Shown here in pieces: positions 8,529 through 16,935 of a stretch of DNA of 64,000 bases. The position numbers and the translations under genes are program-made. Under the pieces are notes generated by a model that did no database searches, was not told the origin of the DNA, and worked only from the letters and a program-made list of their open reading frames with translations. The stretch comes from Planctomycetaceae bacterium. Lineage in GTDB: Bacteria > Planctomycetota > Phycisphaerae > UBA1845 > UTPLA1. The stretch's first letter is position 1. Every line of letters begins with the position of its first letter. Location: contig WYBU01000083.1 in NCBI GenBank assembly GCA_011525745.1, positions 1 through 64,000 of the forward strand. The letters run 5' to 3'.

Positions 8529-8804
8529 CAAGGCTTTTTGTTCGACGGCTCGGCGGCGCCGGCATCGGCGCGACGGCGCCGAGGCTGCGTCGCAAGGCAG
8601 CGCGCAGTGCGTCAGACAGATCGGATCGTCGGCCGGCCGAGCAAGTCGGCGGCGGACGTTCCGGCGGGCGGTGAACATGCCGTTCCGGTTTTCAAAGTTC
8701 GGGCGAGCGATCGGCGGCCGCCGTCTTACGCGGGCGCGCCGCGCCCGAACCCAGGCTGCCGGGGTCGCAGCGAGTGGAAGTCGCTCGTCTCCCGGAATCA
8801 CCCG

Positions 8805-8848
8805 GGCCGTTGTCCGCGTACCCCAGCGGACGGCGGCCTTTTCTTTTT
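8805..8848 (+). terminator. Intrinsic terminator upstream of the PhaE-like gene
   Basis: Stem GGCCG-TT-GTCCGC with GCGGAC-GG-CGGCC (two internal G-T pairs), loop GTACCCCA, followed by TTTTCTTTTT. It lies 277 bases after the phasin stop and about 60 bases before the next start codon, so it either ends the phasin transcript late or attenuates the synthase genes. The rest of 8529-8906 holds no recognisable gene. Confidence 0.8.
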
Positions 8849-8906
8849 GCCGCGCGCGTCCGGTCGCGCGGCGGCCGCTTGCAGCGCGGTTAGCGAGGAG
8901 AGACAC

Positions 8907-9368
8907 GTGAGCGCAGCCCCCGATCCGATGTCCGACATGTTCACCAAGTTCTGGTCGGACTTCATGTCGCGCATGGCCCCGCCGGGCATGGCGCCGCCGG
9001 CCGGAATGAGCCAGGACGGCACGAAACAGATGCAGCGCATTTTCTTCGACGCGCTGGCCAAGTACGCCGACGACTTCATGCGATCGCCGCAGTTTCTCGA
9101 AGCGCTCAAGCAGACGATGGACAACGCGATGGCGTTTCGACGTCAGCTCGACGGCTTTCTGACCACGATGTTGAAGTCGGCGCAGATGCCGACCCAGTCG
9201 GACACGGCGTACATCACCGAGATGCTTCACGGCATGGAGCGCCGCTTGTCGGCCCGCATCGACGAGGTTGCGGCGCGGCTCGACGCGGTCGAGAAGGACC
9301 AGGCGCGCGGCGCCGCGAAGGCCGCGGGCCGCGGCCGAGTCGCCGCGCGCAAGGCGGCCGGACGATAG
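8907..9368 (+). CDS. Small PhaE/PhaR-like accessory subunit of PHA synthase
   Basis: 153 residues from GTG 8907, which has a GAGGAGAG Shine-Dalgarno; longer in-frame starts run through the terminator. The N-terminal half is Met/Pro-rich (MAPPGMAPPAGM), the middle is helical (FFDALAKYADDFMRSPQFLEALKQTMDNAMAFRRQLDGFLTTML) and residues near 105-135 form a coiled coil (EMLHGMERRLSARIDEVAARLDAVEKD), ending in a basic Ala/Arg tail. Class III PHA synthases need a PhaE subunit and class IV a smaller PhaR subunit, encoded next to phaC, with this layout. Position directly before phaC and the size support that role; direct PhaE homology is weak by eye. Confidence 0.7.
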   Translation: MSAAPDPMSDMFTKFWSDFMSRMAPPGMAPPAGMSQDGTKQMQRIFFDALAKYADDFMRSPQFLEALKQTMDNAMAFRRQLDGFLTTMLKSAQMPTQSDTAYITEMLHGMERRLSARIDEVAARLDAVEKDQARGAAKAAGRGRVAARKAAGR

Positions 9369-9470
9369 GCCGCGCCGGCGCCGCCGGACGCGGCACGAGG
9401 GCGGCGGCGCGAACAGGTTCACAGCGTGCGACGGCGCGTCCGGCCGCACGAGCACAACGGAGCGTGTGAG

Positions 9471-10568
9471 ATGTCGACCCAGTCGTTTCCGTTCAACTGG
9501 TTTCGCCCGCCGGCCGTGCCAGGGCCGGACATCCAGGGATTCTTCGACCGGCTGGCCGCGTGGCCGAAGGTGGCGCAGATCGCCCAGCGGATTCGTACCG
9601 GGGCGACGCCGCACGAAGTCAGCTACCGCGAGGACAAGCTGCAAGTGCTGCGCTACACCAGCGACGAGCCGCGGCGCTACAAGACGCCGCTGTTGATGGT
9701 GTTTGCGCTGGTGAACCGGCCCTACATTCTCGACCTCATGCCGGGCAAGAGCGTGGTCGAGAGATTTGTCGAGGCCGGGTTCGACGTGTTTCTGGTCGAC
9801 TGGGGCTGCCCCAGCGACGGCGACCGCTTTCTGACGGGTGAGCACTACATCGAGCGCTACATGCACAACGTGGTGCGGCACGTCGCGGATGCGGCGGACG
9901 TCGACAGCATTTCGCTGATGGGCTACTGCATGGGCGGCACGATGTCGGCGATGTACACGGCGCTGCACCAGGAAGAGATCCGCAACCTGATCCTGATGAC
10001 GGCGCCGATCGACTTCACGCCGGGAGACAACCTGCTGTCGATCTGGGCCGATCCGAAGTACTTCGACGTGGATCAGATCGTCGACACGTTCGGCAACGCC
10101 CCGCCGTGGCTGCTTCAGACATCGTTCCTGATGCTCAAGCCGGTCTCGAACCTGATCGAGAAGTACCTCAACTTCTACGACCGCATGACGGACGAGAAAT
10201 TCGTCGAAGAGTTTCTCGCGATGGAAACCTGGATCAACGACAACATCCCGCTGGCCGGCGAGACGTATCGCGAGTGGGTCAAGAACGGTTATCACCGCAA
10301 TCTGCTGGTGAAGGGAGAGTGGCCGATCGGCCGCCGCAAGGTCAACCTCAAGGACATCACGTGTCCCGTGCTGAACCTGATGGCCCGCGACGACCATCTT
10401 GTGCCTTGCACTCAGAGCCGCGGATTCAACGATCTGACCGGCTCTTCCGATCGGCAGGCGATCGAGTTTCCGTCGGGTCACATCGGCCTGGCGGTCAGCT
10501 CGCGCGCACAACGCGATCTGTGGCCGCGTGCGTGCGAGTGGCTGGCGGCGCGATCCGACGCGATTTGA
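9471..10568 (+). CDS. phaC: Class III poly(3-hydroxyalkanoate) synthase catalytic subunit
   Basis: 365 residues from ATG 9471 (CGGAG upstream), matching the short class III length rather than the roughly 590 residues of class I. An alpha/beta-hydrolase fold with the synthase lipase-like box GYCMGG holds the nucleophile C153; D307 or D308 in ARDDHLVP and H337 in SGHIGL complete the triad. These lie 4-6 residues from the C149/D302/H331 recalled for the Allochromatium enzyme. FLVDWGCPSDGDR is another family block. It polymerises (R)-3-hydroxyacyl-CoA on the granule surface. It sits 102 bases after the PhaE-like gene and 86 bases before an SDR reductase. Confidence 0.96.
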   Translation: MSTQSFPFNWFRPPAVPGPDIQGFFDRLAAWPKVAQIAQRIRTGATPHEVSYREDKLQVLRYTSDEPRRYKTPLLMVFALVNRPYILDLMPGKSVVERFVEAGFDVFLVDWGCPSDGDRFLTGEHYIERYMHNVVRHVADAADVDSISLMGYCMGGTMSAMYTALHQEEIRNLILMTAPIDFTPGDNLLSIWADPKYFDVDQIVDTFGNAPPWLLQTSFLMLKPVSNLIEKYLNFYDRMTDEKFVEEFLAMETWINDNIPLAGETYREWVKNGYHRNLLVKGEWPIGRRKVNLKDITCPVLNLMARDDHLVPCTQSRGFNDLTGSSDRQAIEFPSGHIGLAVSSRAQRDLWPRACEWLAARSDAI

Positions 10569-10654
10569 ATCGGGCTGTAGTCCGTGTGTTTTGTGAGGCC
10601 GCGCCGCAGGCGCAGGGCGTCATCATCGGCCCATAAGGGCAAGCGAGGGGAGTC

Positions 10655-11485
10655 ATGGGGAGGCTGGTCATGGAGCTTAACGGCAAGGTCGCGGTAGTCA
10701 CCGGCGCCGCCAGCGGGATCGGCCGCGCCACGTGCATGGCTCTTCTCAAGCGCGGCATCGAGGCGGTGGCGGCGGTCGATCGCAGCGATGCGGTCGTCGA
10801 ACTGGCGCGCACCGCCGCCGGCGAATTCGGCCGCGAAGTCGTCACGCCCTACGTGGGCGACGTTACCGACGTCGCGTTCCGACAGGCGACGTTCGCCGAC
10901 CTGCGGCGGCGCTTCGGCTGCGTGCAGATTTGCGTGCCGGCCGCCGGCATTGTTCGTGACGGGCTGGCCGTCAAGATCGACAAGGAGACGGGCAAGTCGT
11001 CGCTTTATCCGCAGGAGCAGTTCGAGCAGACGCTGGAGCTGAACCTGACGGCGGCCACGTACTGGGCGATGGAGACGGTCGCCACGGTGGCCGAGGACCG
11101 TTTCGCCCGCAAGGTGGGGCGCTGGGAGCCGAACGAGAACGTGCAGGGGTGCATCGTGTTCATCGGTTCGGTGTCGTCGGCGGGCAATCGCGGTCAGGTG
11201 TCGTATGCCGCGTCGAAAGCGGCGCTGGAGGCGGTGACGAACACGCTGGCCAAGGAAACGATGTACCACGGCGTGCGCTGCGCGATCATTCACCCCGGCT
11301 TTACGGACACGCCGATGCTCAACGCGATGGAGCGGCGTTACATCGAGCAGAACATCCTGCCGAACACGCAGCTTCGGCGCCTGCTGCGGCCTGAAGAGAT
11401 TGCCGATGGCATCTGCTTTCTGCTGCAAAACTCGGCGATCAGCGGCTCGTTGTGGGCGGATGCCGGCTGGCACCCCGCGGCGTAG
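10655..11485 (+). CDS. Short-chain dehydrogenase/reductase (possible acetoacetyl-CoA reductase)
   Basis: 276 residues from ATG 10655; ATG 10670 has an equally good GGGGAGG site and would remove five residues. Rossmann motif TGAASGIG for NAD(P)H, a PAAGI variant of the NAG motif, catalytic Ser in GSVSSAGN and YAASK. An insertion around KIDKETGKSSLYP makes it longer than the 246 residues of PhaB. In the PHA locus it could reduce 3-ketoacyl-CoA to supply PhaC, as PhaB or FabG do, but the sequence alone does not prove the substrate. A hexamer array starts 44 bases after the stop. Confidence 0.85.
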   Translation: MGRLVMELNGKVAVVTGAASGIGRATCMALLKRGIEAVAAVDRSDAVVELARTAAGEFGREVVTPYVGDVTDVAFRQATFADLRRRFGCVQICVPAAGIVRDGLAVKIDKETGKSSLYPQEQFEQTLELNLTAATYWAMETVATVAEDRFARKVGRWEPNENVQGCIVFIGSVSSAGNRGQVSYAASKAALEAVTNTLAKETMYHGVRCAIIHPGFTDTPMLNAMERRYIEQNILPNTQLRRLLRPEEIADGICFLLQNSAISGSLWADAGWHPAA

Positions 11486-11529
11486 GAACGCCAGCGGGGC
11501 GGGGGTTTTGGGCGATTCAAGACAAAGAG

Positions 11530-11601
11530 GAGTAAGATCAAGAGTAAGATTAAGATTAGGAAGACGAGCAGGAGCAAGAGTAAGATCAAGAGTAAGAATA
11601 G
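11530..11601 (+). repeat. GAKYAR hexamer array after the SDR gene
   Basis: Twelve hexamers of the same GA(G/T/A)(T/C)A(A/G) type (gagtaa, gatcaa, gagtaa, gattaa, gattag, gaagac and so on), 44 bases after the SDR stop codon. Confidence 0.9.
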
Positions 11602-11629
11602 CGTTATTCTGTGAGCGAGCGCCTTGCTT

Positions 11630-11702
11630 CTCTCATCATCCTTCTCCTAATCCTGCTCTTAATCCTCTTCCTTATCTTAATCTTACTCTTACTCTTTCTC
11701 TC
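11630..11702 (-). repeat. GAKYAR hexamer array, inverted partner before gyrA
   Basis: Pyrimidine-rich complement of the preceding array, separated from it by about 28 bases. The pair can form a long imperfect hairpin. Read through, it encodes only Leu/Ile runs, so the long open frame upstream of gyrA is an artefact. Confidence 0.88.
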
Positions 11703-11829
11703 TTCACGCCCCCGAGCAAGGCCATGGGCGGCCCGCACAGCCCCTCCGACCCGTGCCAATTCCCGCCTCACTCCTTCGCTCCCGATCCGCTACAATTCCG
11801 CCACAAAAATAACGGGAGTCCGAACCGGA

Positions 11830-14415
11830 ATGTCCGATCTTCCTCCGCAACTGAACGAGCTGCCCATCTCCGACGAGATGCAGGATTCCTACTTGCGCTA
11901 TGCCATGAGCGTCATCATGGCCCGCGCCTTGCCCGACGTTCGCGACGGCCTGAAGCCGTCGCAACGCCGCATCCTCGTCACGATGAACGATCTGAACCTC
12001 GGGCCGCGGGCGCAGCACCGCAAGTGCGCCAAGATCGCCGGCGACACGTCGGGCAATTACCACCCGCACGGCGAGGGGGTGGTTTATCCCACGCTCGTGC
12101 GGATGGCGCAGGCGTTCAACATGCGCTATCCGCTCGTGGACGGGCAGGGCAACTTCGGCTCGATCGACGGCGATCCGCCGGCCGCGATGCGTTACACCGA
12201 AGCCCGCATGACCGCCGCCGCGACCGAGATGCTCGCCGATCTGAATCTCGAAACGGTCGATTTTGTCGAGAACTATGACGGCACGCGGCAGGAGCCGGTC
12301 GTGCTGCCGTCGCGTTTTCCGAATCTGCTCGTCAACGGGTCGATCGGCATCGCCGTGGGCATGGCGTGCAGCCTGCCGCCGCACAATCTGCGCGAAATGT
12401 GCGACGGGCTGATCGCCGTGCTCGACAATCCCGACATCACCATCACCGAGTTGATGCGCATCATTCCCGGTCCGGATTTCCCCACCGGCGGCATCCTGTG
12501 CGGACAGCAGGGCGTGCGCGAGGCCTACGAAACCGGCCGCGGCAACGTCGTGGTGCGGGCGAAGTATCACGTCGAAGAGACGCGCACGGGCCGCGCGCAA
12601 ATCGTTTTCGACGAGATTCCCTACAACATTCTGCGCAGCACGATCACCGAGCGCGTCGTGGCCTGCATCCGCGAGGGCCGGCTGCCCGACGTATCCAACT
12701 ACAACGACGAATCGGACCGCAAGCACGCCATCCGGCTGGTCTTCGAGCTGCGCAAGGACGTCAACGTCGACGTGGTGGTCAATCAGTTGTTCGAGTTCAC
12801 GCCGCTTCAGAGCAACTTCAACATCATCAACATCGCCCTGGTGCATCGCCAGCCGCGCACGCTGGGGCTGAAGGACCTGATGCGCTGCTATCTCGAGCAT
12901 CGCGGCGAGGTGATCCGCCGCCGCACGCGGTTCCTGCTGCGCAAGGCGCGGCAGCGGGCGCATCTGCTCGAAGGCCTGATCCTGGCGGTCGGCGACATCG
13001 ACGCCATCATCGAGATGATCAAATCGTCGCCCGATCCGGCCGCGGCGAAGCAGCGATTGTGCGCCCGGCCGCTGCGACTCAGCGAGGACCAGACGCTGCG
13101 GCGGCTGCTGCCGGACGGGTTCTTGCAGCGCATGGCGGCGCAGCCTCAGAACCTCACCGGCGTGCAGGCGGACGAGATTCTGAAAATGCAGTTGCAGCGC
13201 CTGACCGGGCTGGAGATCGAGAAGCTGGCGAAGGAATACGCCAAGCTGATGGACGACATCGCCGGCTACCAGGCGCTGCTGGCCAGCGACGAGAAGGTGC
13301 GCGAGGTGATCCGCGGCGATCTGCGCGAGATGCGCGACAAGTACGGCGACGACCGCCGCACCGAGATCGGCACGCCGGTCGGCGAGTTCCGCATGGAGGA
13401 GCTGATCGCGCGCGAGCAGATGATCGTGACGATCTCGCACGACGGCTACATCAAGCGCGTGGCGATCGACACTTATCGCACGCAGGGTCGCGGCGGTCGC
13501 GGTCTGCGCGGCTCGGACACGAAGGAAGGCGACTTCCTGGAGCACCTGTTCGTCGCCTCGACGCACGACTTTCTGCTGTTCTTCACCAATCGCGGCCGCG
13601 TCTATTGGCTGAAGGTGTACGACATCCCCGAGATGGCCCGCACGGCGCGCGGCCGGTCGATCGCCAATCTCATCAAGCTGGGCGACAACGAGCGTCACAT
13701 GGCGGTTCTGCCGGTGGCGGCGTTCGAGGAGAAGTACGTATTCTTCGGCACGTCGAAGGGGCGCGTCAAGAAGACGGCGCTGGGGGCTTATTCGAATCCG
13801 CGGCCCAGCGGCATCATCGCCATCAGCCTCGATCCCGACGACGAGCTGGTCAACGTCGAGCTGACGGGCGGCGACGACGAGGTGGTCATCGCCACGCGCA
13901 ACGGGATGGCGGTGCGGTTCAGCGAGCACGACGTGCGTGCGATGGGCCGCTCGGCCGCCGGCGTCAAGGGCATCGAGCTGAAGTCCGGCGACGGGGTGGT
14001 CGACATGTGCGTCGCGCGGCCGGGCATGAGCCTGCTGACGATCTGCGAGAACGGCTACGGCAAGCGGACGGACATGGAAGAGTATCGGCTGCAGAAGCGC
14101 GGCGGCAGCGGCGTGATCAACATTCGCACGACGGAGCGCAACGGCAGCGTGGTGGCGCTGCGGGCGGTGACGGACACGGACGAGCTGATGATCACGACGG
14201 CCGCGGGGATCATGCTGCGGACGAAGGTGGCGGACACGCGCGAGATCGGCCGGGCGACGCAGGGGGTGAAGATGATCCGGCTGGACGAGGGGGACAAGGT
14301 CGTCGCGGTGGCTCGGATCGCGCAGGAGGAGGGAGAGGGAGGAGCGGGGGCGGCGGCTGAGGACGCGGGCGGGTCGGATGGATCGGCGGGGGAAGGGGCG
14401 CAAGAACCGGCGTAG
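11830..14415 (+). CDS. gyrA: DNA gyrase subunit A
   Basis: 861 residues from ATG 11830. An upstream extension encodes only the hexamer repeat and was rejected. The breakage-reunion domain begins LPISDEMQDSYLRYAMSVIMARALPDVRDGLKPSQRRI. The catalytic tyrosine is Y122 in RYTEARM, at the same number as in E. coli. The C-terminal domain has a GyrA box QGRGGRG (from 552), which distinguishes gyrase from topoisomerase IV, and six-bladed beta-pinwheel repeats. The C-terminus is an acidic Gly/Glu/Ala tail. The protein pairs with GyrB (not in the window) to supercoil DNA. The quinolone region reads HPHGEGVVYP, so positions 83 and 87 are Gly and Pro. A hexamer array follows 94 bases after the stop. Confidence 0.95.
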   Translation: MSDLPPQLNELPISDEMQDSYLRYAMSVIMARALPDVRDGLKPSQRRILVTMNDLNLGPRAQHRKCAKIAGDTSGNYHPHGEGVVYPTLVRMAQAFNMRYPLVDGQGNFGSIDGDPPAAMRYTEARMTAAATEMLADLNLETVDFVENYDGTRQEPVVLPSRFPNLLVNGSIGIAVGMACSLPPHNLREMCDGLIAVLDNPDITITELMRIIPGPDFPTGGILCGQQGVREAYETGRGNVVVRAKYHVEETRTGRAQIVFDEIPYNILRSTITERVVACIREGRLPDVSNYNDESDRKHAIRLVFELRKDVNVDVVVNQLFEFTPLQSNFNIINIALVHRQPRTLGLKDLMRCYLEHRGEVIRRRTRFLLRKARQRAHLLEGLILAVGDIDAIIEMIKSSPDPAAAKQRLCARPLRLSEDQTLRRLLPDGFLQRMAAQPQNLTGVQADEILKMQLQRLTGLEIEKLAKEYAKLMDDIAGYQALLASDEKVREVIRGDLREMRDKYGDDRRTEIGTPVGEFRMEELIAREQMIVTISHDGYIKRVAIDTYRTQGRGGRGLRGSDTKEGDFLEHLFVASTHDFLLFFTNRGRVYWLKVYDIPEMARTARGRSIANLIKLGDNERHMAVLPVAAFEEKYVFFGTSKGRVKKTALGAYSNPRPSGIIAISLDPDDELVNVELTGGDDEVVIATRNGMAVRFSEHDVRAMGRSAAGVKGIELKSGDGVVDMCVARPGMSLLTICENGYGKRTDMEEYRLQKRGGSGVINIRTTERNGSVVALRAVTDTDELMITTAAGIMLRTKVADTREIGRATQGVKMIRLDEGDKVVAVARIAQEEGEGGAGAAAEDAGGSDGSAGEGAQEPA

Positions 14416-14509
14416 AAGTTCTTGCTGTACGCGCGGCGCCGGCGGGGGGATGGGCAGTCAGGGGGTCGTGTACGCGGATTTGGAGCGTGCGGGTCGCGAC
14501 CGAGGGAGG

Positions 14510-14587
14510 GAGTAGGAGTAGGAGAAAGATTAAGATTAGGATGAAGATGAGGAGCCCGAGCAAGAGCAGGAGCAGGAGACAGAGCAG
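14510..14587 (+). repeat. GAKYAR hexamer array after gyrA
   Basis: About thirteen hexamers (gagtag, gagtag, gagaaa, gattaa, gattag, gatgaa and so on), sense-oriented to gyrA and 94 bases after its stop. No inverted partner follows this copy. Confidence 0.88.
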
Positions 14588-14939
14588 GACTTCGTAGTCG
14601 CGCCGGCGTCGCAAAGGCGAGCCGCGTTCGAGAGAGCGGCTGCTCATGTCCGTTTGCGTCGCCTGCGGCGCGAATCGCGTGCGGCGACGAGCGGTGAAGC
14701 AGCGCCGCCGCGACGGTCGGCCAGTGATGGCGCCGGCGTTTGTCAGCAATTCATGCGGCGAGCGCGTATTCGATCTCAAGACGCTGAACATGCTCGCAGC
14801 GCGGCTGCGGAAAAATCGGCGACGTGTCATTCGCGTTATGCGCAGGACGATGCGGGCGTCTTTTCGCGCGTCGGCGATCGACCCCGAGTGAATCCTGATT
14901 CGCCGTGTGTATTATGTAATGCCGTTCGATGGTGCGAGT
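14588..14939. other. Intergenic stretch upstream of the toxin-antitoxin pair
   Basis: About 350 bases with no supported gene. Overlapping open frames on both strands lack start signals and family motifs. An AT-richer patch with TATTAT near 14910 may be part of the promoter of the following pair. Confidence 0.4.
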
Positions 14940-15239
14940 ATGATCGTTGCGACCATTGCGTATTCGCCGCCTCGGGTCGCCGACGAGTTGCTGGAAGGCG
15001 ACCTGATCCGTGCGGGCGATCCGCGCTACGGGATCATCTGGGCCAACCCGCAACGGATGAGCGGTACGCCGTGTTTCTACGGCACGCGCGTTCCTATTCA
15101 GACTCTCTTTGACTACATTGCCGCCGGCCAGACGATCGACAATTTCCTGGACGGCTTTCCGCCCATTACCCGCGAACACGTCCTGGCGGTACTCGAGCTG
15201 GCTCGCACCGGCCTTGTTCACGGCGGCGAATCCGCTTGA
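14940..15239 (+). CDS. DUF433 family antitoxin-like protein
   Basis: About 99 residues from ATG 14940; ATG 14919 and GTG 14907 are in-frame alternatives. The core RMSGTPCFYGTRVPIQTLFDYIAAGQTIDNFLDGFPPITREHVLAVLEL is the DUF433 pattern, a small winged-helix-like domain that acts as the antitoxin of PIN-like toxins (VapB45 type). Its TGA overlaps the TTG start of the next gene by four bases, so the two are translationally coupled. DUF433 proteins are thought to bind their own promoter and the toxin. Confidence 0.85.
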   Translation: MIVATIAYSPPRVADELLEGDLIRAGDPRYGIIWANPQRMSGTPCFYGTRVPIQTLFDYIAAGQTIDNFLDGFPPITREHVLAVLELARTGLVHGGESA

Positions 15240-15595
15240 AAGTCCTGCTGGATCATTGTGTCGATCGTCGCCTGGTGCGTGCGCCGGCGGCACATGAGGT
15301 CGACACGGTTGCCCGATTGGGCCGGCAGGCACTCGGCAACGGCGCATTGCCTGCCGCCGCGGCGGCCGCCGGTTTCGAGGCGTTCATCACCGTCGACAAG
15401 AACCTGCGGCATCAACAGAACATCGCGACGCTTCCGCTGAGCGTCATCGGCCTGCATGTACCCGATACGCGACTGCCGTCGCTGCTGGCGCTGGCGACTT
15501 CGATCGAGGCCGCGCTGTCTGAGGACGCGCGCTATCGATTGATTCTCGTGCACCGGGACGGGCGGCTTGAAATGCTGAGCCAACGAGGACGATAA
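15236..15595 (+). CDS. DUF5615 PIN-like toxin
   Basis: 119 residues. The start is the TTG at 15236 inside a TTGA overlap with the antitoxin gene. The N-terminal MKVLLDHCVDRRL supplies the first acidic residue of the PIN-like fold, and FEAFITVDKNLRHQQN supplies the TxDxxL block of the DUF5615/Mut7-C class. Family members act as RNase-type toxins paired with DUF433. The TTG start and the overlap would keep toxin synthesis below antitoxin synthesis. Toxicity is inferred from family and arrangement. Confidence 0.85.
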   Translation: MKVLLDHCVDRRLVRAPAAHEVDTVARLGRQALGNGALPAAAAAAGFEAFITVDKNLRHQQNIATLPLSVIGLHVPDTRLPSLLALATSIEAALSEDARYRLILVHRDGRLEMLSQRGR

Positions 15596-15813
15596 GCTGG
15601 GCGATCCTGTTGACGGCTCCGACGCCGGGAAGACTCGCATCGCGCGCGTCGGATAACCCGTTTCCGCGGCATTCGCTAAACGTTCATCATGCGGAAACGG
15701 GGCACTGCGACGATTGGCGGCACGCTCTTCATTGCAGGATTGCCGCAGTCATGCCTATCCTGTAGCGATTCCCTGCTCGGTGCATGACCGCGGCTTGCAA
15801 GGACGGTGTCACG

Positions 15814-16719
15814 ATGCGTGCGCAAGAAGGATGCCTGACCCGTGAATTCGTCGTGATTGGATTGCTGATGATGGTCGCGCTAAGCCCGTCGTGCAATCCC
15901 GGCAGCGGCGCCGCGGGCGACGGCTGGGACTGGCTGCGCCCTAAAGGAGGCGGTTACGCGCCCGGCCCCAATGACGAATCGTGCCAGATCGTCTGTTTGC
16001 GCGCCGAGGGGCCGGACCGCATTCCGTTTGCGGATCAGATGGCCGAGGCGCTGAAGCGCGTGCGCGGCATCGAGCCCGCGCGCGTGCGCGTGGTGCACAA
16101 GCCGCGCGAGAGCGTGATTACCTACGGTCCCTATCCGGTCGTCACCGACGCACAGGGGGCCTTTCAGATGTCGCCGCAACTGCGGAGCGATCTGAAGTTC
16201 ATCCGCAGCCTGTCCGTCGGCGATCAGTCCCCCTTCCTTCAGGCGGTCCACGAGCGCATCCCGCGGCCCGGCGTCGGACCGCCCGAGTGGGACCTGCGAA
16301 ACGCCTCGGGCGTTTATACGCTCCAGGTCGGCCTGTTCTACAACACGGCGGGTTTCAAGGAGCGCAAGGAGGCGGCCATCGAGTGGGTCCGCGACCTGCG
16401 CGGCCGCGGGTATGAGGCGTTCTATTATCACGACGACTCGAAGGGCGTCAGCGGCGTGTACGTCGGCAACTTCGACGAGTCGGCGGTCATCGGGGCGCGC
16501 TCGACGATCAAGCAGCGCGGCGCGACCGAAGTCCACGTCGGCGGCCACGCCCAGGACTATGCGCCGCACGTCATTTCGCTGATGCGCCAGCCGGAATTCC
16601 AGTACACGCTGGTCAACATGGCGATTGAGAAGATCAACGGCGTGCCGCGGCCGTCGATTCTCGTGCACATCCCGAAGCGCGAAACGCAGACCGCGGCAGG
16701 CGGGGAAAGCGGGCTGTAG
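15814..16719 (+). CDS. Exported protein with SPOR-like domain, function unknown
   Basis: 301 residues from ATG 15814; ATG 15784 is an alternative. A hydrophobic segment FVVIGLLMMVALSPSC near residues 12-27 is a signal peptide, and the Cys could be lipidated, although the lipobox is weak (Ser instead of Leu at -3). Residues about 170-260 (GVYTLQVGLFYNTAGFKERKEAAIEWVRDLRGRGYEAFYYHDD) look like a SPOR-type domain, a fold that binds denuded peptidoglycan glycans. The remainder is not recognised. It stands alone between the toxin-antitoxin pair and a peptidase gene. Confidence 0.65.
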   Translation: MRAQEGCLTREFVVIGLLMMVALSPSCNPGSGAAGDGWDWLRPKGGGYAPGPNDESCQIVCLRAEGPDRIPFADQMAEALKRVRGIEPARVRVVHKPRESVITYGPYPVVTDAQGAFQMSPQLRSDLKFIRSLSVGDQSPFLQAVHERIPRPGVGPPEWDLRNASGVYTLQVGLFYNTAGFKERKEAAIEWVRDLRGRGYEAFYYHDDSKGVSGVYVGNFDESAVIGARSTIKQRGATEVHVGGHAQDYAPHVISLMRQPEFQYTLVNMAIEKINGVPRPSILVHIPKRETQTAAGGESGL

Positions 16720-16770
16720 ACGCGCGGGGATGGCGGGGGCGGCGCGCTTGGGGGCGTTGATGCGGTACTT

Positions 16771-16806
16771 ATCATCGTGAACCCACCGCTGAAGCGGTGG
16801 AGCAAC
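16771..16806. repeat. Palindromic repeat CCACCGCTGAAGCGGTGG, copy 1
   Basis: Perfect 18-base hairpin CCACCGCTGAAGCGGTGG with the flank ATCATCGTGAACC. A near-identical inverted copy lies at 58559-58589, including the flank, so this is a dispersed element rather than chance. Confidence 0.8.
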
Positions 16807-16935
16807 CGGCGAGCGGGGAAATGGGGTCGCGTCATGGACGATGCGCGGCGTTGCCACTGGCCGATCGTCACGCCGATGCGGTAGTCTACACCGTACGCGA
16901 GCTGGCTCATCATACTTTTGCATCGGAGGTCCGAC

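Noticed and set aside
11611-11829. Upstream extension of gyrA with a Leu/Ile-rich, membrane-like N-terminus
   Set aside because: The hydrophobic run is only the translation of the pyrimidine strand of a hexamer array; similar runs appear at the other arrays. GyrA proper starts at 11830.
11704-14403. An 899-codon open frame on the strand opposite gyrA
   Set aside because: It is the mirror of high-GC codon usage in gyrA: very rich in His, Arg, Asp and Gln, with no family motif. Similar antisense frames over other genes (8022-10511, 15880-19173, 49346-51664 beyond ruvC) were rejected for the same reason.
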